In this document: piece by piece, positions 19,730 to 25,510 of the stretch
How the letters are laid out: each line of letters opens with the position of its first letter
Numbering within the stretch: position 1 is the stretch's first letter
Virus record (IMG/VR): IMGVR_UViG_3300000063_000011
Coordinates: 1-25,510 of that record
DNA length: 25,510 nt
From: a virus
Reading direction: 5' to 3' (one strand)
Notes under the pieces: generated by a model
Databases searched by the model: none
What the model was told of the DNA's origin: nothing
Seen by the model: the letters and a program-made list of their open reading frames with translations, nothing else
Made by a program: the position numbers and the translations under genes

Positions 19730-20628
19730 GCATCGTGGATTTGTCCGCCTTGCCGGCGCCGGAGGTGCTTGAGCCACTGGACTTTGAAGAGGTCTACGAC
19801 GAAGGACTGTCAGCGTTTCGCGACTATATGGGCGACAACTGGAACGCCGCGCTCGAAAGCGATCCGGTTACCAAAGTGCTGGAGGTGGGGGCATATAACA
19901 AGGTCGGTAACCGCGCCCGTGTTAACGATGCCTGCAAGGCGCTGCTGTTGGCTCACGCCATCAAGGGCGACCTCGATCAGTTGGGCGCAAACGTCAACCT
20001 TCCGCGCCTGGTGATTCGGCCCGAGGATCTGCTAGCGGTTCCGCCGATTGCTGAAGTCCTTGAGGGTGATGACCCGTATCGTGAGCGTATCCAGTTGGCC
20101 TATGAGGGGCTGACCACAGCGGGCCCGCGTAACAGCTACATCCTGCACGCTCGTAACGCGTCCGGCTTTGTGCTGGACGCCTCGGCAGAAAGTCCGGCGC
20201 CTGCGTGCGTTACCGTAACGGTGCTGAGTACCGAAGGGGATGGGACGGCCACGCCGGAGTTGTTGGCCACGGTGGCTTTGGCCCTGAATGATGATGACGT
20301 TCGCCCGCTCGGTGACCGGGTAACGGTACAGGGCGCGCAGATTTTGCCCTATCGCATTGACGCCATTCTTCACATGAGCAGCGCCGGGCCAGAAGGGGAC
20401 GCCAGTTTGGCCGAGGGGCTAAGCCGCTTGGCTGGCTGGATCAACCCTCGTAAGCGCTTGGGCGTTGAGGTGGCGCGCTCTGCCATTGACGCCCAGCTAC
20501 ACGTTGCAGGTGTTTCGCGGGTCGAGCTGCCCGGGTGGGTCGACCTGGCCCCTACTAAAGCCCAGGCCGCGTACTGCACTGGTTACAGCGTGAGGTTGGC
20601 GGATGAAAAGCCTACTGCCCAGCAATAG
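19726..20628 (+). CDS. Baseplate protein J
   Basis: This 300-residue protein has nearly the length of P2 gpJ (302). It has the family features: an N-terminal FRDYMGDNWNAALESDPVTK, a middle VNLPRLV and PPIAEVLEGDDPYRERIQLAYEGL, and a C-terminal AEGLSRLAGWINPRKRLGVE region. It is a baseplate wedge subunit that triggers sheath contraction. It overlaps gpW by four bases and gpI by 26. Confidence 0.93.
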   Translation: MSIVDLSALPAPEVLEPLDFEEVYDEGLSAFRDYMGDNWNAALESDPVTKVLEVGAYNKVGNRARVNDACKALLLAHAIKGDLDQLGANVNLPRLVIRPEDLLAVPPIAEVLEGDDPYRERIQLAYEGLTTAGPRNSYILHARNASGFVLDASAESPAPACVTVTVLSTEGDGTATPELLATVALALNDDDVRPLGDRVTVQGAQILPYRIDAILHMSSAGPEGDASLAEGLSRLAGWINPRKRLGVEVARSAIDAQLHVAGVSRVELPGWVDLAPTKAQAAYCTGYSVRLADEKPTAQQ

Positions 20629-21208
20629 CACACAGCTAGAGCGGGCCATGGAGGCAGCTCTCTACGAGAAAACCATTGTTCCGTTGCGCACGCTCTACAA
20701 CGCCGATACGTGTCCTGCCCATTTGCTGCTGCATCTGGCGTGGGCCTGGTCGGTCGACCGCTGGGATTATCGGTGGAGCGAGGCGACCAAGCGCGCAGCT
20801 ATCAAAGCCTCGTACTACATCCACAAGCACAAAGGCACGATTGGCGCGCTGCGCCGCGTGGTCGAACCGCTCGGTTACCTGATCGAGGTCATGGAGTGGT
20901 GGCAGACGGTACCGGAGGGCGTGCCGGGAACTTTCGCGCTGAAGGTCGGCGTGCTGGACACCGGCATTACCGAGGAAATGTATCAGGAGCTGACCCGGCT
21001 CATTGATGACGCCAAACCCGTCACTCGTCAAATGACGGGCCTGGCGATCAGTCTGGAAACCAGTGGATACATCCCTATCGGCGCCTATGTCGATGAGGGT
21101 GAAGTGATCGACGTTTACCCACAAACTCCCCGTGATATCGAGGTGACCGGCTCTTACGGACTGGTCATGTGCATTGATGAAATTGACACCCTGGACGTGT
21201 ACCCATGA
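20603..21208 (+). CDS. Tail protein I
   Basis: This 201-residue protein resembles P2 gpI (176): a start with LLPSNSTQLERAMEAAL, then the WAWSVDRWDYRWSEATKRA block and HKHKGTIGALRRVVEPLGY, typical of the P2 tail protein I family. It links the baseplate wedge to the fibre. The C-terminal region (IPIGAYVDEGEVIDVYP) extends beyond P2 and may adapt to this fibre. The start overlaps gpJ, and the stop overlaps the fibre ATG. Confidence 0.9.
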   Translation: MKSLLPSNSTQLERAMEAALYEKTIVPLRTLYNADTCPAHLLLHLAWAWSVDRWDYRWSEATKRAAIKASYYIHKHKGTIGALRRVVEPLGYLIEVMEWWQTVPEGVPGTFALKVGVLDTGITEEMYQELTRLIDDAKPVTRQMTGLAISLETSGYIPIGAYVDEGEVIDVYPQTPRDIEVTGSYGLVMCIDEIDTLDVYP

Positions 21209-22614
21209 TTGATCAGAACAGTCAGTTCTTCGCTATCCTCACGGCTGTGGGTGAGGCAAAACAGGCAAACGCAACGGCGCTTGGCCTTTCTTGGACGTTT
21301 GCACAGATGGGCGTCGGTGACGCCAATGATACCGACCCCATCCCAAACCGCGCCCAGACGAAGCTGATTAATGAGTGGCGCCGGGCGCCGGTCAATCAGG
21401 TTCGCCCTGATTCGGCCAACCCAAACATCATTATCACAGAGCAGGTTATTCCGGCCGATGTTGGTGGTAAGTGGATCCGAGAACTAGCTCTTTATGACGC
21501 TGACGGGGACATGGTCGCAGTAGCCAACTGCGCTCCGAGCTTCAAGCCTCTGTTGGTTCAGGGAACCGGGAAAACCCAAGTTATTCGGATGAACTTTATC
21601 GTCGCAAGCACCGCGAATATCGTTCTTAAAATAGACCCTGCTGTCGTTTTGGCCACGCGCTCTTACGTTGATAGCTCCATTGTAAATGTGCTGCCGGGCG
21701 GCCGGCGTGCGGGTAGTTACACAAAGGTGCAGATCAATGAGCGCGGAATTGTTGTTGATGGGTGGAATCCGTCCACATTAGAAGGTTATGGCATTACTGA
21801 TGCCTATACAAAGTCTAGAGCTGACGAGCTTCTTGAGCAAAGAGTTGCAGCGGATACGATTATTTCGGCTGGCTTTGTCTCCGGAGATATTAGTAAGCCG
21901 TATTTTCTGGAAAGAAAGCCTGATGGAGGCGTTGGTGGAATTATTAACCTTGCCCTGGCAGCTCATGTGCATACCTTCGAAAGTTTGAAGGATAAGCCGT
22001 CCACAATGCAGGGTTATGGCATTACTGATGCCTACACCAAAGTTAAATCTGACGAGCTTCTTAATCAGAGAGTTGCAGCAGATGGTATTGTTGCTGCTGG
22101 TTTCGTAAGCGGAGATTTGAACTACCCATACTTTTTAAAGTCCCCTAATTCAATTGTTCACTTAGCAAGAAGGACTCAGGTCGACGCCAAACCTGACGGC
22201 GACTGGGTTGATGCGGTAGGCCTGGTAAGTAACGAACCATCGCTACCTTATATGCACCAAAAAGGCGGCGGTAACGTTCTTTTGGTGGCTCGCTCGGAGC
22301 TGCCTCGCAATACCTGTGCGAAAGGGATGCCTGGTTGGTGGCGGTGTGCCGATACGGGTCTTTTGCGTCAGCGGGTATCTGTTTATTTGGGGGATGTTTC
22401 AACAGCTTGGGCTGGCTCTGTGGCCTTCCCGGTGGCTTTTGCTACTCAAGCAGATTCGGTAAAGATATCGGTGCTTCAAAGTACAGGGTCTCCGGCAACG
22501 CTTTCGTGTTCTTATTCCGAGCTAACAACTAGCGGGTGTAAGTTGCGTGTAGATGAGTGGAGTGCTGCCGTTCAATATGGGTTAACTCTTATTGTCGAAG
22601 CGGAGGGGTATTAG
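21205..22614 (+). CDS. Tail fibre protein (DUF3751 N-terminus)
   Basis: This 469-residue protein binds the host surface. The N-terminal 150 residues have the DUF3751 tail-collar fibre pattern that attaches the fibre to gpI. Two copies of a roughly 35-residue repeat with GYGITDAYTK and RVAADGIVAAGFVSGD follow (about 194-228 and 270-304), forming the shaft. The distal tip includes WWRCADTGLLRQRV and VAFPVAFAT, which fit a gp53-like C-terminal fold. From about 21690, base composition becomes visibly AT-richer, suggesting that shaft and tip were acquired from another phage. The chaperone gene follows two bases later and shares this composition. Confidence 0.88.
   Translation: MIDQNSQFFAILTAVGEAKQANATALGLSWTFAQMGVGDANDTDPIPNRAQTKLINEWRRAPVNQVRPDSANPNIIITEQVIPADVGGKWIRELALYDADGDMVAVANCAPSFKPLLVQGTGKTQVIRMNFIVASTANIVLKIDPAVVLATRSYVDSSIVNVLPGGRRAGSYTKVQINERGIVVDGWNPSTLEGYGITDAYTKSRADELLEQRVAADTIISAGFVSGDISKPYFLERKPDGGVGGIINLALAAHVHTFESLKDKPSTMQGYGITDAYTKVKSDELLNQRVAADGIVAAGFVSGDLNYPYFLKSPNSIVHLARRTQVDAKPDGDWVDAVGLVSNEPSLPYMHQKGGGNVLLVARSELPRNTCAKGMPGWWRCADTGLLRQRVSVYLGDVSTAWAGSVAFPVAFATQADSVKISVLQSTGSPATLSCSYSELTTSGCKLRVDEWSAAVQYGLTLIVEAEGY
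21784..22116 (+). repeat. Direct repeats in the tail fibre gene
   Basis: The stretches 21784-21888 and 22012-22116 are similar over about 105 bases at a 228-base offset. They start with the same GGTTATGGCATTACTGATGC and encode the fibre repeats. They could allow recombination that changes fibre length. Confidence 0.8.
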
Positions 22615-22615
22615 A

Positions 22616-23218
22616 ATGGTTGTATATTTTCATGGGGCAAGTTGCGGATTTTATATTGAGGAAATACACGGCCCGCGTTTGGTTTTGGTCTCGGACCCGC
22701 AATGGGAACATCCAACAATTAGCATTCCTGACCCAAATTGGGTTCCGGAAGGCCTGGGGGATTTTGAACCCCCCCTTGTTGACGTGCTCGATCCGCAAGC
22801 CTGCCCTCCAAAGATTCTAGTGGCCAACCCTAAGTGTTCATTGCCGCCGGAGAATGAGCTAGTAGAGATCACCGAGGCTCAATACCTTGAGCTTTTAACG
22901 TTGCAATCCGAGGGAAAAGTTATTTGTAGTGGGGTCGATGGTCTTCCTCTTTCCGCTGATCGTCCGCCACCAAGCGCGGAAGAGGTTGCAAGTCGGGAGC
23001 GAGTTTGGCGTGATGCTCAGTTAGCCGCTACTGACCCCTTGGTCGTTCGTCACCGAGATGAAGTGGAGGCGGACAACGGCACGACTCTTTTAGATGAGCA
23101 ATATAAAGCGCTACAGGTTTATCGCCTGAGTCTGCGGGACTACCCTGGGTTAGTGGATTTCCCAAACCAAGATCGTAGGCCTATCGCGCCTGAATGGCTT
23201 TCTGAAGCAGTCCAATAA
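22616..23218 (+). CDS. Tail fibre assembly chaperone (Tfa-like)
   Basis: This 200-residue protein has an N-terminal half rich in prolines (about 20-80) and a C-terminal helical region with ERVWRDAQLAATDPLVVRH followed by EQYKALQVYRLSLRDYP. This R-x-x-RD-x-x-L and YR-x-x-LRD-x-P pattern is the signature of the phage tail assembly chaperone family (PF16778). It helps the fibre tip fold and trimerise. The ATG at 22616 has a strong CGGAGGGG site. It has the same AT-richer composition as the distal fibre, so the pair probably moved together. Confidence 0.82.
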   Translation: MVVYFHGASCGFYIEEIHGPRLVLVSDPQWEHPTISIPDPNWVPEGLGDFEPPLVDVLDPQACPPKILVANPKCSLPPENELVEITEAQYLELLTLQSEGKVICSGVDGLPLSADRPPPSAEEVASRERVWRDAQLAATDPLVVRHRDEVEADNGTTLLDEQYKALQVYRLSLRDYPGLVDFPNQDRRPIAPEWLSEAVQ

Positions 23219-23221
23219 AGG

Positions 23222-23298
23222 CCCGCACTGTCGGGGTATTTTCTTTTCCGTTACGCGCAACACGAACAACCTACGGCCTCGCTTATGCGGGGCTTTTT
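23222..23298 (+). terminator. One or two terminators before the sheath gene
   Basis: The stronger is GCCTCGC (23276-23282) pairing with GCGGGGC (23287-23293, one G-U) followed by five T residues. A weaker CCCG/CGGG hairpin at 23222-23235 is followed by a T-rich run. Nothing else is seen between the chaperone and sheath genes. Confidence 0.6.
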
Positions 23299-23319
23299 CG
23301 TTTCTGGAGATTGAGCCTT

Positions 23320-24486
23320 ATGAGTTTCTTTCACGGCATCACCACTTCTCTGATCGACACCGGCGCGCGCACCATCTCGCTCCCGTCGTCCTCGATCATC
23401 GGCCTGTGCGACACCTTCACCCCGGGCATTCTTGGTGGCGGTAATGCCAAGGCCGGCGAGCTGAAGCTGATCACGTCCGAGCGTGAAGCCATTGCAGCGT
23501 TCGGGGCTGATTCGGCGATTGCCCGCGCTTGCCAGGCGATCTATGTACGGGCCAAGGCTGTAATCGTCGCCATTGGTGTTCCTAAGCTCGCTGACGCCGC
23601 ACTGCAAACGTCCGCCATCATTGGTGGCGTTCTGGCAGATGGGCAGCGCACGGGCCTTCAGGCGCTACTGGACGGCAAGAGCCGGCATAACGCTCAGCCC
23701 AAGCTGTTGATTGCCCCGGGGCACTCGGCCACGCAGGCGGTGGCTACCGCCATGGATGCGCTGGCCGGTAAGTTGCGTGCGCTTGCAATCATTGATGGCC
23801 CGAACACCACCGACGAGGCCGCTATGGCCTACGCGTTGAACTTCGGCAGTAAGCGGATCTATCTGGTGGATCCGGGTGTGCAGTTCTGGAGCACTGTCGA
23901 TAGCGCGACCGTGGATGCCCCTGCCTCGGCCTGGGTGGCGGGCTTGTTTGCCTGGACCGATGCCGAGTACGGCTACTGGGCGTCGCCATCGAACAAAGAG
24001 TTCGTAGGGATCACCGGTACCACCCGGCCGGTGGAGTACTTGGACGGCGACGCAACGTGCCGGGCCAACCTGCTCAATAACGCGAACATCACCACGATCA
24101 TCCGTGACGGCGGCTACCGCCTGTGGGGTAACCGCACGTGTTCGGCTGATGCCAAGTGGTCGTTCGTCACCCGTGTGCGTACCTGCGACATCCTCATGGA
24201 TGCGATCCAGGCTGGCCACAAGTGGGCGGTAGACCGCTCGATCACGAAAACCTATGTGTCTGACGTGACTGAAGGGCTCCAATCCTTCATGCGCGATCAG
24301 AAGAACGCCGGCGCGGTGATCAACTTCGAAGTCTATGCAGACACCGAGATGAACACGGCCAGCCAAATCGAGCAGGGCAAAGTCTTCTGGCGCATTCGCT
24401 TCACCGACGTGCCGCCGGCTGAGAACCCGAATTTCCTGATCGAGGTCACCAACGAGTGGCTGACCGAAGTACTTGAAGCAGCCTAA
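23320..24486 (+). CDS. Contractile tail sheath protein (P2 FI-like)
   Basis: This 388-residue protein is close to P2 FI (396). It starts SFFHGITTSLIDTGARTISL and shows the sheath-family blocks: PSSSIIGLCDTF early, a central HSATQAVATAMDALAGKLRA with the AIIDGPN loop, the VAGLFAWTDAEYGYWASPSN region, and a C-terminal FWRIRFTDVPPAENP. It forms the contractile outer tube. ATG 23320 is chosen over TTG 23311 because CTGGAG lies 10-11 bases before it. Confidence 0.95.
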   Translation: MSFFHGITTSLIDTGARTISLPSSSIIGLCDTFTPGILGGGNAKAGELKLITSEREAIAAFGADSAIARACQAIYVRAKAVIVAIGVPKLADAALQTSAIIGGVLADGQRTGLQALLDGKSRHNAQPKLLIAPGHSATQAVATAMDALAGKLRALAIIDGPNTTDEAAMAYALNFGSKRIYLVDPGVQFWSTVDSATVDAPASAWVAGLFAWTDAEYGYWASPSNKEFVGITGTTRPVEYLDGDATCRANLLNNANITTIIRDGGYRLWGNRTCSADAKWSFVTRVRTCDILMDAIQAGHKWAVDRSITKTYVSDVTEGLQSFMRDQKNAGAVINFEVYADTEMNTASQIEQGKVFWRIRFTDVPPAENPNFLIEVTNEWLTEVLEAA

Positions 24487-24498
24487 GGGGGCCGTCTG

Positions 24499-25002
24499 AT
24501 GATTCCTGAAATGTTGACCAATTGCGTCATGTTCCTTGATGGCGTGAGCTTTTCCGGTGATGTGCCGTCTATGACGCTTCCCAAGCTGGCGACCAAATCC
24601 GAGGAATACCGGGGCGGCGGTATGAGTGGCCCTGTCGACCTGCCTACCGGCCTGGAAAAGCTGGAGGCGGCATGGACCACCAACGGAGTGCGCAAAGAGT
24701 CGCTGAAGTTCTTCGGTCTGGCGGACCAGACGGCTTGCAATGCCGTTTTCCGTGGCTCGTTCAAGGGCCAGAAAGGCACCGTGAAGGCGGTAACTGTGAC
24801 CCTGCGCGGCTCGCTTAAAGAGGTGGATATGGGTGATTGGAGGCCGGGCGACAAGGCCGAAGTCAAACACGCCATGGCCGTCACCTACTACAAGCTCGAA
24901 ATCGACGGTCGTGTGATGTACGAAATCGACTTTGCCAACATGGTTCAGGTGATCAACGGTGTTGATCAGTTGGCCGCTGAGCGTTCGGCCCTGGGCCTTT
25001 AA
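24499..25002 (+). CDS. Tail tube protein (P2 FII-like)
   Basis: This 167-residue protein is similar in length to P2 FII (172). It starts IPEMLTNCVMFLDGVSFSGD and contains the family's YRGGGMSGPVDLPTGLEKLE and beta-strand TVTLRGSLKEVDMGDWRPGD blocks, with KLEIDGRVMYEID near the end. It stacks as hexamers inside the sheath. AGGGGG upstream of the ATG serves as ribosome binding site. Confidence 0.95.
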   Translation: MIPEMLTNCVMFLDGVSFSGDVPSMTLPKLATKSEEYRGGGMSGPVDLPTGLEKLEAAWTTNGVRKESLKFFGLADQTACNAVFRGSFKGQKGTVKAVTVTLRGSLKEVDMGDWRPGDKAEVKHAMAVTYYKLEIDGRVMYEIDFANMVQVINGVDQLAAERSALGL

Positions 25003-25013
25003 GGATTGATGAT

Positions 25014-25322
25014 ATGACCGACTCTCTAACTGCACCACTCCCGTCCTGGCTGGTCCTGAGCGACGACGGCGTTACCGTAACGCTCAAGCACAAGGCCAAT
25101 CTCAATGGGGTTGTGACCGATAAGCTGATGATGCGCGCGCCCAGCGTAAAGGATGTTATGGCCGCCAAAATCGCCGGCAATGGTGACCATGAAAAGGTGG
25201 AGCTGAACTTGTTTTGTAGCCTGCTCACAGCTACCGAGGCAGAACTCACGAGTCTCAAATACAAGGACTACATGCGCCTTCAGGCGGGCTATTTTCGCCT
25301 GGTTGAGGAAGACGACGTGTAA
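25014..25322 (+). CDS. Tail assembly chaperone E
   Basis: This 102-residue protein corresponds to P2 gpE (91): a polar start, a strand region (VTVTLKHKANLNGVV), a helix with PSVKDVMAAKI, and a C-terminal ELNLFCSLLTATEAELTSL. It chaperones the tape measure during tail assembly. In related phages the downstream E' reading frame is joined by frameshifting; the possible E' frame here is at 25339-25434. A GGA site precedes the ATG. Confidence 0.85.
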   Translation: MTDSLTAPLPSWLVLSDDGVTVTLKHKANLNGVVTDKLMMRAPSVKDVMAAKIAGNGDHEKVELNLFCSLLTATEAELTSLKYKDYMRLQAGYFRLVEEDDV

Positions 25323-25338
25323 CGAGGTCACGCTTAAA

Positions 25339-25434
25339 GTGCTGGCCAAGCGCTTGGCAAAAGAGACGGGTTTCTCGTCTGCCGAGATCCTGGCCATGCC
25401 CTTTAACGTGATGGTGTGGTGGCTCACGGAATGA
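25339..25434 (+). CDS. E'-like frame after the tail chaperone
   Basis: A short frame encodes AKRLAKETGFSSAEILAMPF and then NVMVWWLTE, matching the pattern of P2 E' (a helix-turn with hydrophobic residues and an MxxxWW-type end). It is offset by +1 (equal to -2) relative to gpE and stays open upstream into the end of E, with reading possible from before 25300. It could be reached by frameshifting, or started at GTG 25339 with GAGG 11 bases upstream (31 residues). The -1 frame used in P2 hits a stop soon after the overlap, so a P2-type shift does not work here. Confidence 0.65.
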   Translation: MLAKRLAKETGFSSAEILAMPFNVMVWWLTE

Positions 25435-25470
25435 GCCGCTGTTGATCTACCCGACGTATAGGGCGCGCAC

Positions 25471-25510
25471 ATGGCAAACAAACTTGCTCTCGGCCTGGTC
25501 ATTGGCGGGG
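25471..25510 (+). CDS. Tape measure protein, start only (partial)
   Basis: A frame beginning MANKLALGLVIGG runs off the window. This N-terminus is typical of tail tape measure proteins of P2-type Pseudomonas phages, and the gene comes right after E/E' as in P2 T. Only thirteen codons are visible. Confidence 0.7.
   Translation, partial: MANKLALGLVIGG

Noticed and set aside
23665-25038. Long 457-codon minus-strand open frame opposite sheath and tube genes
   Set aside because: It spans two well-supported tail genes on the other strand and reads as histidine/arginine-rich shadow without protein-family features.
1-25510. CRISPR arrays, tRNA or rRNA genes, insertion sequences
   Set aside because: No regularly spaced long repeats, tRNA-like cloverleaf or transposase frame was noticed. 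The only repeat sets are operators, iterons, the Pro-Ala linker and fibre repeats.

Overview
The window looks like about 25.5 kb of a temperate bacteriophage or prophage from a Pseudomonas host, probably of the fluorescens/putida type. The evidence is a GC-rich coding background, a DUF1654 protein (a family seen mostly in Pseudomonas), and a set of phage genes whose sequences read as Pseudomonas prophage versions. No bacterial housekeeping gene is visible, and neither end of the phage is in view: the left early operon is cut at base 1 and the tape measure gene at base 25510.

Layout. Bases 1-230 hold a leftward control region: a cluster of repressor-type operators, a candidate PL promoter and a leader with a perfect boxA and a hairpin (nutL-like). 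Bases 271-3115 form the immunity region: a DUF1654 gene, then a leftward cI-(RexA-like)-(RexB-like) operon, then a second operator cluster with PR and a Cro-like gene. Bases 3199-8150 are the rightward early operon: CII-like regulator, small ORFs, a lambda O/P-type replication pair with an iteron array inside the O-type gene, a YbcO-type nuclease, a tyrosine recombinase, a zinc-finger protein and a late antiterminator Q. An AT-rich leftward PIN-domain gene (8190-9371) sits between Q and the lysis region, a classic moron position. Two strong terminators follow, then a LydA-type holin.

From 10.9 to 18.0 kb there is a lambda-type head and packaging module: Nu1-like TerS, GpA TerL, gpW, portal, a ClpP-like protease fused to the major capsid protein, a DUF2190 cement protein and an FII-like joiner. 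From 18.0 kb onward there is a P2-type contractile tail module: tail terminator candidate, V, W, J, I, fibre, fibre chaperone, sheath, tube, E/E' and the start of the tape measure. The virion is therefore predicted to be a myovirus with a lambda-like head and a P2-like tail.

How it works together (inference). CI binds three sites at each of two clusters and represses PL and PR, which share the same promoter/operator geometry. After induction, Cro and CII-like proteins act, antitermination through boxA may carry transcription through the early terminators, and O/P start replication at the iterons. Q then reads through the terminators that punctuate the late genes. In the lysogen, the two genes after cI would be expressed with it. 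Their order, strand, sizes and four-helix membrane topology match lambda rexA-rexB, and this is the most interesting candidate system in the window.
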